Shown here: piece by piece, positions 1-6,549 of the stretch
Layout: each line of letters opens with the position of its first letter
Position numbering within the stretch: position 1 is the first letter of the stretch
Assembly: GCA_900557355.1 (NCBI GenBank)
Contig: USSR01000134.1
Location: 1-12,492, forward strand
DNA length: 12,492 nt
Source of the DNA: an uncultured Bacteroides sp.
GTDB lineage: Bacteria > Bacteroidota > Bacteroidia > Bacteroidales > Bacteroidaceae
Direction of reading: 5' to 3'
Notes under the pieces: model-generated
The model's input: only the letters and a program-made list of their open reading frames with translations
Database searches by the model: none
Told to the model about the DNA's origin: nothing
Position numbers and translations under genes: made by a program

Positions 1-207
1 GCCCGTGCTCTTATTAATCATCCGGCTGTGATACTGGCTGACGAACCTTCGGGTAGCCTGGATACACATAATAAGGAAGAATTGCATCAGCTTTTCTTCG
101 ACCTTCGCAATCGTTTCGGACAAACATTTGTTATTGTCACTCACGATGAAGGACTGGCACAGATCACGGACCGTACGGTGCACATGGTGGATGGGGAAAT
201 AGTTTAA
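1..207 (+). CDS. ABC transporter ATP-binding protein, C-terminal fragment (LolD/MacB-like)
   Basis: The 5' end is cut off by the window edge; the frame is open from base 1 and ends at TAA 205-207, giving 68 residues. Visible in order are the Walker B stretch ILADEP (residues 11-16), the D-loop SGSLD (17-21) and the H-loop histidine in VIVTHDE. The fragment ends a few residues later with VHMVDGEIV. The ADEPSGSLD form and the very short tail after the H-loop are typical of the LolD/MacB/FtsE group, whose ATPases power lipoprotein release or other envelope work from the cytoplasmic face of the inner membrane. The Walker A and signature motifs and any permease partner lie outside the window, so the exact subfamily is inferred. 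ATP-binding subunit is secure; LolD is the likeliest specific name. Confidence 0.88.
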   Translation, partial: ARALINHPAVILADEPSGSLDTHNKEELHQLFFDLRNRFGQTFVIVTHDEGLAQITDRTVHMVDGEIV

Positions 208-219
208 CCTTATTTTCCC
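194..219. terminator. Weak hairpin between convergent ABC and HhH genes
   Basis: GGGAAA (194-199) can pair with TTTCCC (214-219) around a 14-base loop that contains the ABC gene's stop codon; a TA/TA extension is possible with one bulged T. No clear T-run follows on either strand. The position, between two convergent genes whose stop codons lie 30 bases apart, is where a shared terminator would be expected, but the stem is short. Confidence 0.3.
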
Positions 220-237
220 GTACCCATTACTCCTGAA

Positions 238-1170
238 TTATTCAAAGCAAACATAATGACCGATTCTTTCCAGGTCAGTTTCTGTAAATTCCTCATAGAG
301 GGAGAAAGGTTTAAGGCTCGTTAGCGAGCCTTTTTTCTTGCGATATTCTACGATGGCTTTAGCTTGGTAGAAGTTAATATAGGGATGGGAGCGCAATCTG
401 TCTACACTGATACGGTTCAGGTTGATGCGGTGAACATTTGCCGGGTCGATGCTGAACCAGGCTCGCAATTGCTGAATATTCAGGTTGATATCTTTTAGTT
501 GTTCTATTTGGTAGAATCCACCTAATTGTTGTCGATAACCAACTATCAGACGAGCAATGCCGCTTCCGATACCTGGAATCTTTTTTAATTCAGTGGTGTC
601 GGCGCGATTCAGATCAAGAATGGTTCCGGGTTCATACTTGATATTCTCCATCGGTACGTTTTGGGCAATGTACAATTGTGGGATGTGATGTACTGTATCT
701 TCCGGTGGAATATGTATGTAAGGTAAAAGAGCAGAATATTGTTCTTCTGTCATCCCATATACCTTTTTAAAATCTTCCGGTTTACGGAATTTTCCACCTT
801 TTGCCCGATAGTGCAGGATATTCTTAGCCATCCAGGCTGGCAATCCTAAGCGTCGGAATGTGATGGAATCCGCAGTGTTTGGATTGAAAGAAGCCAGGAT
901 TACAGGAGGGTTCTCTTCTTGTTTCTTATAAGTCGTGTATTGCTTTTCACGGTGCTGTTCTTTCTCTTTCAACGAGGCTATGAATTCTTCATATTCTTGT
1001 TCGGCATCGGCTTGTATGACCATATCATCCGGAGAGATATACTCCCTTCGTTGCCAGGCAGATATAAGATACCCGGCGAGAAAAACGATACAAATAGCTG
1101 CTATGAGCATTAGGATACCTCGTTTTTCTCCCCGAGAAAAGTAAAAGTAATCTTTAAATAGATTCTGCAT
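238..1170 (-). CDS. Membrane-anchored protein with three helix-hairpin-helix modules (ComEA-like)
   Basis: This 310-residue protein has a short basic and aromatic N-terminus (KDYFYFSRGEKRG, residues 6-18), one membrane span at about 19-38, a charged and partly coiled linker (45-85), then three related modules at about 95-154, 186-242 and 249-308. Each module follows the ComEA-type helix-hairpin-helix pattern (asparagine-rich entry, hairpin, helix ending in a YR motif, then a GG/GS-F turn). Only the middle module has the canonical hairpin IPGIGSGIA (198-206); the outer two are degenerate (GLPAWMA and HPYINFYQA). The family binds DNA without sequence specificity, and ComEA is a DNA-uptake receptor, but many Bacteroidota proteins of this type have no assigned role. 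The ATG at 1170 keeps the basic segment before the membrane span. The start lies 3 bases after the symporter's stop (TAGGAGATG), so the two are probably co-transcribed and translationally coupled. Domain call is firm; function is unknown. Confidence 0.88.
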   Translation of the reverse strand: MQNLFKDYFYFSRGEKRGILMLIAAICIVFLAGYLISAWQRREYISPDDMVIQADAEQEYEEFIASLKEKEQHREKQYTTYKKQEENPPVILASFNPNTADSITFRRLGLPAWMAKNILHYRAKGGKFRKPEDFKKVYGMTEEQYSALLPYIHIPPEDTVHHIPQLYIAQNVPMENIKYEPGTILDLNRADTTELKKIPGIGSGIARLIVGYRQQLGGFYQIEQLKDINLNIQQLRAWFSIDPANVHRINLNRISVDRLRSHPYINFYQAKAIVEYRKKKGSLTSLKPFSLYEEFTETDLERIGHYVCFE

Positions 1171-1173
1171 CTC

Positions 1174-2544
1174 CTACAATTTCAAGAAACCCAATTCTTT
1201 GATGAAAATGAGTGTAATTGCTATCGGAGCTATAAACTTCAATATGAATATCAGCAATTTGTAAAATGTCACTTTCAGTGTTCCGTTATTGCTTATTTCT
1301 TTCCAGACAATCTTCTTGTTCAGGTACCAGCCGGTGAAGATGGAAATGCACAAACCACCCAATGGCAACATGATCTTGGCTGTGACAAAGTCGAACAGGT
1401 CGAATAAATTCAAGCCAAATATAGTATAACCCTTGCCTACACCGAGTGACAGTGAACATAAAATACCTAAGAAGATGCAACCGCCTGTAACAAAACTTGC
1501 TGCACGTTTCCGGCTCAGATGGAATTCCTCGTGCAGGTAGGCTGTTACCACTTCGTGCATAGAGATGGTGGAAGTCAGCGCCGCAACTGCCAAAAGAACA
1601 TAAAACATGACTGAGAATATATAAGCTAATAGAGGTACTCCGCTAAATGCTTGTTGAAATACATTGGGCAGTGTAATGAAGATAAGGCTCGGACCTGCAT
1701 CCGGCTGGATACCTACCGAAAATGCAGCGGGGAAGATGATAAGTCCTGCCAATATAGCGACAAATGTATCAATGATACTAACACTAAAAGCTGTTTTTGT
1801 CAGATTCGTATCTTTTTTGAAATAAGATGCATAGGTACAAAGGCACCCCATTCCCAAACTTAGTGAGAAGAAAGCCTGCCCCATAGCGCTTAAGAACACA
1901 TTGGTATTCACCTTATCCCATTCCGGTTTCAAGAGAAACTCGAGACCGGCACCTGAACCCGGCAATGCAATAGAACAGCCTGCCAATATAATCAACAGGA
2001 TAAATAGCATTGGCATCATTATTTTGGCAGACTTCTCGATGCCTTTTTCCACCCCTTTTACGATGATAAAATGAGTGGCAAGAAGAAAGAGTACCAGCCA
2101 GATAACCGGACGCCAAGGATTAGAAGAAAATGAATTGAAGGTATTGATGTAATCGGCTGACGTTTTTCCGGCAAAGTTATCGGTAACAGCTTCACCTATG
2201 AATTCCAGTGTCCAACCGGCTACTACAGAGTAATAACTCAAAATCAGGAACCCTGCTAATACACCCATGCGGCCTACCCAGCGCCATTGTGTTCCAGGTG
2301 CCAGCTTTTGGTAAGCTCCTGCTGTATTGGCACGTGAGTGTCGCCCGATAAGGAATTCGGATACCATGATAGGGATTCCTAAAATAAGTACGCATGCTAA
2401 GTAAATGAGAATAAACGCAGCACCGCCATGATTGCCAGTTTCGTAGGGAAACCGCCAGATGTTCACCAGACCGACTGCGGAACCTGCCGAAGCAAGTATG
2501 ACGCCTAATTTGCTCCCAAAATTGGCTCTGTCATTTTTAGTCAT
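1174..2544 (-). CDS. Sodium:neurotransmitter symporter (NSS/SNF, LeuT-like) family transporter
   Basis: This is a 456-residue polytopic inner-membrane protein with about 11 predicted spans, the usual prokaryotic NSS architecture (Tyt1 and MhsT have 11; LeuT has 12). The first span holds the family signature GSAVGLVNIWRFPY (21-34), followed by ETGNHGGAAF. Family members couple uptake of an amino acid or related substrate to the sodium gradient. The third-span motif SYYSVVAGW (103-111) contains tyrosines equivalent to the substrate-binding Tyr108 of LeuT. One oddity is that the signature reads GLVN where the family usually has GLGN: Val27 replaces the residue matching LeuT Gly26, whose backbone contacts the substrate carboxylate. 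The substrate cannot be told from sequence. Its own -7 element lies at 2594-2601, and the HhH gene follows after 3 bases. Confidence 0.93.
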   Translation of the reverse strand: MTKNDRANFGSKLGVILASAGSAVGLVNIWRFPYETGNHGGAAFILIYLACVLILGIPIMVSEFLIGRHSRANTAGAYQKLAPGTQWRWVGRMGVLAGFLILSYYSVVAGWTLEFIGEAVTDNFAGKTSADYINTFNSFSSNPWRPVIWLVLFLLATHFIIVKGVEKGIEKSAKIMMPMLFILLIILAGCSIALPGSGAGLEFLLKPEWDKVNTNVFLSAMGQAFFSLSLGMGCLCTYASYFKKDTNLTKTAFSVSIIDTFVAILAGLIIFPAAFSVGIQPDAGPSLIFITLPNVFQQAFSGVPLLAYIFSVMFYVLLAVAALTSTISMHEVVTAYLHEEFHLSRKRAASFVTGGCIFLGILCSLSLGVGKGYTIFGLNLFDLFDFVTAKIMLPLGGLCISIFTGWYLNKKIVWKEISNNGTLKVTFYKLLIFILKFIAPIAITLIFIKELGFLKL

Positions 2545-2593
2545 AAAAAGTGGATTTTTCTTTCATTTCGTTATTATTCTCTACTAGAACATG

Positions 2594-2601
2594 CAAATAT
2601 A
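2594..2601 (-). promoter_or_regulatory. Promoter -7 element for the NSS symporter gene
   Basis: The minus strand reads TATATTTG, a perfect match to the Bacteroidota -7 consensus TAnnTTTG, about 50 bases before the symporter's ATG. A TTTG lies upstream at 2626-2629 (minus strand), but its 24-base spacer is longer than the usual 19-21, so the -33 element is weak. Confidence 0.65.
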
Positions 2602-2613
2602 GAAAATGTTCTG

Positions 2614-2621
2614 TACTTTTG
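2614..2621 (+). promoter_or_regulatory. Promoter -7 element for the VanZ-family gene
   Basis: TACTTTTG matches TAnnTTTG perfectly and sits 26 bases before the ATG at 2648, predicting a leader of about 20 bases. It is 12 bases from the divergent -7 element of the symporter gene, so RNA polymerases at the two promoters would occupy overlapping DNA. No good -33 TTTG is seen. Confidence 0.6.
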
Positions 2622-2647
2622 CACACAAATCGTTCATAAATTGAGAT

Positions 2648-3037
2648 ATGCTATACTATATTAAAAAATATCCGGTATCATTGCTAATTATACTGACAGT
2701 GATTTATCTGTCGTTCTTTAAACCGCCAACAACGGAATTAAACCGAATACCGAATGTTGATAAAATTGTACATATCTGTATGTATTTAGGTATGTCAGGT
2801 ATGTTGTGGCTGGAATTTCTGCGGGCACACCGTAGAAATGATTCTCCTTTGTGGCATGCATGGGTAGGGGCATTTGTATGCCCCGTATTATTCAGTGGAA
2901 TGGTGGAGTTATTGCAGGAATATTGCACAACTTATCGCGGAGGCGATTGGCTGGACTTTGCCGCGAATACAACTGGAGCACTGATTGCTTCGCTGATAGG
3001 ATACTTTGTGTTACGTCCGCGAATGGCGAAGAAATAA
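2648..3037 (+). CDS. VanZ-family membrane protein
   Basis: This 129-residue protein has four likely membrane spans (about 8-25, 42-58, 71-88 and 104-122). The VanZ-family marks are present: DKIVH (38-42) before the second span, ELLQE (87-91), RGGDWLDFAAN (97-107) and the following TG before the last span. VanZ itself raises teicoplanin resistance in enterococci by an unresolved mechanism. Homologues like this one are widespread in Bacteroidota without any glycopeptide-resistance cluster, so the family name says little about the role. It is monocistronic: divergent from the symporter, and convergent with murF, whose stop codon lies 13 bases past its own. Confidence 0.87.
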   Translation: MLYYIKKYPVSLLIILTVIYLSFFKPPTTELNRIPNVDKIVHICMYLGMSGMLWLEFLRAHRRNDSPLWHAWVGAFVCPVLFSGMVELLQEYCTTYRGGDWLDFAANTTGALIASLIGYFVLRPRMAKK

Positions 3038-3041
3038 TAAT

Positions 3042-3069
3042 GGTGATTGACTATAAATAATCAATCACC
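3042..3069. terminator. Shared hairpin between VanZ-family gene and murF
   Basis: A perfect 9-base inverted repeat, GGTGATTGA (3042-3050) and TCAATCACC (3061-3069), flanks a 10-base loop. On the minus strand the stem starts inside the last codons of murF, the murF stop TAG falls in the loop, and the far side is T-rich (ATTATTATTTC), so it looks best as the murF terminator. On the plus strand it lies just past the VanZ-family stop, but the following sequence is only modestly T-rich. Confidence 0.6.
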
Positions 3070-4349
3070 GTACTTAGTTTAATTCCGTTCGATCCTTTGA
3101 TAAGGATTGTTTTTCCATGAGGCTTACTTTTCTGTAAAACTTCGATGACCGCCGGGGCATCCGGATAGGTCGGAAAGTTATGCTTTGCGGCAGCGAACTG
3201 GTCTCCTACCAGCATTACATCCTTGAAACCACATTCCGTCAGGAAGTCTGCAATCTTCTGATGTTCTTCCGGACTATCCTTTCCCAATTCCCTCATATCT
3301 CCTAATATCAACATTTTATTTTCAACTTCCATATTACGGAAGTTGCTGATGGAAGCCTGCATGCTGGTGGGGTTGGCGTTGTATGCATCAATAATCAGCG
3401 TATTATCTGCGGTTTGTTTCAACTGCGAACGATTATTCTGTGGAGCATATTCAGCTAAAGCAATATCTATTTTTCCCGGTTCCACATCAAAGAAACGACC
3501 GATGGTAATAGCAGCCAACGCATTCGGGAAGTTATATTCACCAATTAGTTGTGTCTTCACTTCATGGTGTTCATCGTCTTTGCCCGCTTTCCATTCAAAA
3601 GTGAGATAAGGAGAATTGCCGGTCACGTGCCCGCTGATGTATAGCCCGTCTTCGCTTCCGTAAGAAATCAGGTTTAATCCTACGGCAATCTCTTTCAGAT
3701 ATGCGTTGTCGTGATGAATGAAGACTGTAGAGTTTTTCCGCTCGCGGAGGTAATCATACAATTCACCTTTGGTTTTGATGACTCCTTCGAAAGAACCGAA
3801 ACCTTCCAGATGCGCCTTGCCTACATTGGTGATGATACCATAATTCGGTTCGGCTATATCTACTAATTCTTTGATGTCTCCCGGATGGCTGGCGCCCATT
3901 TCTATGATGCCGAGTTCATGTTCCGGTTTCAGGCGCAGCAAGGTGAGGGGGACGCCGATATGGTTATTCAAATTCCCCAGTGTATAAAGTATATTATATT
4001 TCTGCAATAGGACGGCAGCCATTAATTCTTTGGTGGTGGTTTTCCCATTGGTGCCCGTGATGCCGATGAGGCGTGTGCCCAGTTGACGGCGATGGTAATT
4101 GGCAAGTTGTTGCAGCGTATGCAGGCAATTGTCTACTAGTATATAATGTGAATCGCCTGCCGGGGCGTATTCGGGTTCGTCTACTACTGCGTATGCACTT
4201 CCTGATTCCAATGCTTTGGCGGCAAAGGCATTTCCGTTGAAACTATCGCCTTTCAGGGCAATGAATAAAGAACCTTCAGGACAGTTGCGGCTGTCGGTTG
4301 TCACGCTGGTGCATTCCAGATATATCTTGTAAAGGGTGGTGATATCCAT
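3051..4349 (-). CDS. murF: UDP-N-acetylmuramoyl-tripeptide--D-alanyl-D-alanine ligase (MurF)
   Basis: MurF is the cytoplasmic ATP-dependent ligase that adds D-Ala-D-Ala to the UDP-MurNAc tripeptide, the last cytoplasmic step in making the stem pentapeptide. The 432 residues show the Mur ligase layout: an N-terminal substrate domain (about 1-92), a central ATPase domain with P-loop GITGTNGKTTT (96-106) and the stretch NVGKAHLEGFGS (175-186), and a C-terminal domain (from about 303). Lys194 in KTKGE is the likely carbamylated lysine of the family. DAYNANPTSM (321-330) is characteristic of MurF rather than of MurC, D or E. Length is normal. The ATG is preceded by AGGAG at a suitable distance and by a -7 element at 4399-4406. 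It lies alone rather than in the large division and cell-wall cluster found in many bacteria. Confidence 0.96.
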   Translation of the reverse strand: MDITTLYKIYLECTSVTTDSRNCPEGSLFIALKGDSFNGNAFAAKALESGSAYAVVDEPEYAPAGDSHYILVDNCLHTLQQLANYHRRQLGTRLIGITGTNGKTTTKELMAAVLLQKYNILYTLGNLNNHIGVPLTLLRLKPEHELGIIEMGASHPGDIKELVDIAEPNYGIITNVGKAHLEGFGSFEGVIKTKGELYDYLRERKNSTVFIHHDNAYLKEIAVGLNLISYGSEDGLYISGHVTGNSPYLTFEWKAGKDDEHHEVKTQLIGEYNFPNALAAITIGRFFDVEPGKIDIALAEYAPQNNRSQLKQTADNTLIIDAYNANPTSMQASISNFRNMEVENKMLILGDMRELGKDSPEEHQKIADFLTECGFKDVMLVGDQFAAAKHNFPTYPDAPAVIEVLQKSKPHGKTILIKGSNGIKLSTVIDYL

Positions 4350-4398
4350 AACTATCTCCTTTTTGAAACGTTGTTATATTCTGTTGTCTAAAACGTTG

Positions 4399-4406
4399 CA
4401 AAGATA
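4399..4406 (-). promoter_or_regulatory. Promoter -7 element for murF
   Basis: The minus strand reads TATCTTTG, a perfect TAnnTTTG match 49 bases before the murF ATG, in the 100-base gap after HK1. It suggests that murF is transcribed independently of the kinase genes lying upstream on the same strand. No convincing -33 TTTG is visible. Confidence 0.6.
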
Positions 4407-4449
4407 GATATTCTCCGTTACGGTGGTACGCTTGCAGTGAAAATGTTTT

Positions 4450-6471
4450 TTATTCCTTCAACGGTAAAGTCAGGATAAAGCGGCAGCCTGTTGTGTAGGT
4501 TGAGTCTACAATGAGGGTGCCTCCCATCTTTTCGGCAATCATGCGACTGATGGACAAACCTAATCCTGTGCCGGGAACAAATGAATCCAGTTTGGTGAAA
4601 CGTTCAAACACAGTTTCTTGCTTATCTGCCGGGATGCCGATACCCGTATCGGTTATACTGAACAGGATTATCTTCTCCTCTTCGCGGATATGGTAGGTGA
4701 GGGTGATACTGCCTTCCCGTGTGAATTTTGCCGCATTTTGCAGAAGATTCATTAATATCTGCGAAATACGGTCGGGATTTGTTTGCATGGTAAAGTTCTC
4801 CCGTTCGGGGGTGAATATCAGTTGTACATCCGGTTTTAGCTTGAAGCGCACCTGGTCTATGCAGGTTTGGCAGACCCCTGTGATATCTGCAATGGTCTGT
4901 GCAGGTATATCCCGTTCACCGTCCAAATAGGAAAGGTCGAGCACGTCATTGACGAGTTGCAGAAGGTTGGTGCTGTTCTGCTCAATGATATGGGCATACT
5001 CTTTCGTATCGTCGCTATCGCTGAAATAACTGCTGAGAATCTGTGAGAAGCCTACGATGGAATTGAGCGGTGTACGTATCTCGTGGCTCATATTCTGAAT
5101 GAATTCCGACTTCATGCGGCTGCCGTCTTCTGCCTGCTCTTTGGCGTATTTCAGTTCTTTCTGAGAGCAGAGCAATTCATCGTTTTTTTCGCTGAGTTGC
5201 TTCTGTGATATGCGTAGCCGCCCATTGAGGAGGTGTTCGCGGTAAAAGATGATAAAACCGAGAGTTAGTAATGCAATCAGGAAAATGATGATGCGTTGCT
5301 TGTTCGCCAAATCGCGTTGCTGCATTTGTTGTTGCAGTTCGCTCTTTTCCAGATTCAGCCGCTCTACACCCAGCATGGCAGCAAACTCTCCTGCCGTGAT
5401 ATTTTCGTTGCTTATTTGGGCTGAGTCGTTCAGCATGTAGTATTTGTTGTAATATCGGGCTGCTTGAGATAAATCGCCCATTTCATAGTATATTGAAGCC
5501 CGGTTGAGAAGGTCTTCAATAAAACTTTTGTCATTTGGGTGGTATGCGCTGATGATGCGGTCCTGAACTTCCAGTGCTTTCTCATATTGCTTTGTTGCTA
5601 CATAGTATTGTTTCAGGACTCCGTCATATTCTTGCAGATTCTTCTTCACTTCTTTTTTAGAGTTGGATAAGGCTTTGGCTTTTTTCAGGTATTCCCATGC
5701 CTGGGCATTATCGTTGATTGACAGATAATATTGGGCGAGGCGGGCATAATAATAAAATTCTTGTGTACTGCTATAAATGCAGGTTGCGCTTTTGTTGAGG
5801 TATTCAAGAGCTTCATCAGTTTTGCCTATCATGCCATAAAGACTTCCCAATATCGAATAAGAGGTGGATAAGTTATATTTATCCAAGTCGTATTCCAGTG
5901 TAATTTCTATTTCTTTCTTTTTATTATCGATAGCTAGGCTGTACAGTCTCTTGAGTTGGTAAATGCTGCTTAGTACGTTGTAGGCATTGGCAATTCCATC
6001 CATGTACTTTTCCTGCTCCGCTTCCTGCATCATTTTGTTTGCTTCGTATAGCGCTATGTTGTTTTGATGTTGCTTGATGTAATAGTTGATGAGGCGTTTA
6101 CTCCATGCGAAGTAGTAGTATTTAGGCTGATTGGTCTTTCTGGCAAAGTCTTTTACTATATTTACATAATGGGTGATGCTGTCCAATTGCTTGTTTTGAT
6201 AATAATAGAAGTCCAGTTTGTTGCACAAGGCTACTGCCTGCATGCGCTGGTCGCCTTTTTCGCCTGCCATGCGGAAAAGAGTATCGGACATTTGTATTAC
6301 GGTAGGAGAACTCACTTCTGCTTTGCAATGCAGATAGTAAACATATAATGTGCTATCTACATTGTATTCTTTCTGCGTGTCTCTTTGCTGCCCTCGCATG
6401 GGGAGGTTGCATAATGTGGTGAGGCAGAGCAAAACGGCAAGGATGTGCCGGAATGTCTTTCTTGTGTTCAT
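4450..6471 (-). CDS. TPR-containing membrane sensor histidine kinase (HK1)
   Basis: This 673-residue protein has a signal peptide (about 1-28), a periplasmic helical TPR region (about 30-385; clearest repeats at 205-234 and 321-350), one membrane span (about 394-410) and a coiled-coil linker (411-455). HisKA follows, with the phospho-acceptor His463 in MSHEIRTPLNS, then HATPase_c with N-box NLLQNAAKF (575-583), G1 DTGIGIP (608-614) and G2 GTGLGLS (634-640). All kinase motifs are intact. The TPRs presumably sense a periplasmic peptide, protein or small ligand and signal across the membrane; the signal is unknown. It ends right after HATPase_c, with no receiver or DNA-binding domain, so this is not a hybrid one-component regulator. 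No response regulator is nearby, so the partner must be encoded elsewhere. It is the paralogue of the kinase encoded just upstream and has its own promoter in the 78-base gap between them. Confidence 0.93.
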   Translation of the reverse strand: MNTRKTFRHILAVLLCLTTLCNLPMRGQQRDTQKEYNVDSTLYVYYLHCKAEVSSPTVIQMSDTLFRMAGEKGDQRMQAVALCNKLDFYYYQNKQLDSITHYVNIVKDFARKTNQPKYYYFAWSKRLINYYIKQHQNNIALYEANKMMQEAEQEKYMDGIANAYNVLSSIYQLKRLYSLAIDNKKKEIEITLEYDLDKYNLSTSYSILGSLYGMIGKTDEALEYLNKSATCIYSSTQEFYYYARLAQYYLSINDNAQAWEYLKKAKALSNSKKEVKKNLQEYDGVLKQYYVATKQYEKALEVQDRIISAYHPNDKSFIEDLLNRASIYYEMGDLSQAARYYNKYYMLNDSAQISNENITAGEFAAMLGVERLNLEKSELQQQMQQRDLANKQRIIIFLIALLTLGFIIFYREHLLNGRLRISQKQLSEKNDELLCSQKELKYAKEQAEDGSRMKSEFIQNMSHEIRTPLNSIVGFSQILSSYFSDSDDTKEYAHIIEQNSTNLLQLVNDVLDLSYLDGERDIPAQTIADITGVCQTCIDQVRFKLKPDVQLIFTPERENFTMQTNPDRISQILMNLLQNAAKFTREGSITLTYHIREEEKIILFSITDTGIGIPADKQETVFERFTKLDSFVPGTGLGLSISRMIAEKMGGTLIVDSTYTTGCRFILTLPLKE

Positions 6472-6494
6472 TAATTGATTCTTAATACGCTTGC

Positions 6495-6535
6495 CACAAA
6501 GTTAATTTATCTTTTTGAAACTAAAAGACTTTGTG
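6495..6535. repeat. Inverted repeat overlapping the HK1 promoter
   Basis: CACAAAGT (6495-6502) and ACTTTGTG (6528-6535) form a perfect 8-base inverted repeat whose arms are 33 bases apart, about three helical turns. The left arm overlaps the HK1 -7 element. The right arm ends 14 bases before the HK2 stop codon. It could be a regulator site or a weak attenuating stem, or could be chance in AT-rich sequence. The matching region upstream of HK2 has the left arm only in part. Confidence 0.35.
6497..6504 (-). promoter_or_regulatory. Promoter -7 element for HK1
   Basis: The minus strand reads TAACTTTG, a perfect TAnnTTTG match 25 bases before the HK1 ATG. The same octamer with conserved flanking sequence occurs upstream of HK2 at 8558-8565, showing that the promoter belongs to the duplicated unit and that HK1 need not depend on read-through from HK2. 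Confidence 0.65.
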
Positions 6536-6549
6536 ACATTTTATTTATG

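Noticed and set aside
2648..3037. Glycopeptide resistance locus
   Set aside because: Only a VanZ-family membrane protein is present. There is no vanA, vanH or vanX, and the neighbouring murF is the ordinary housekeeping ligase.
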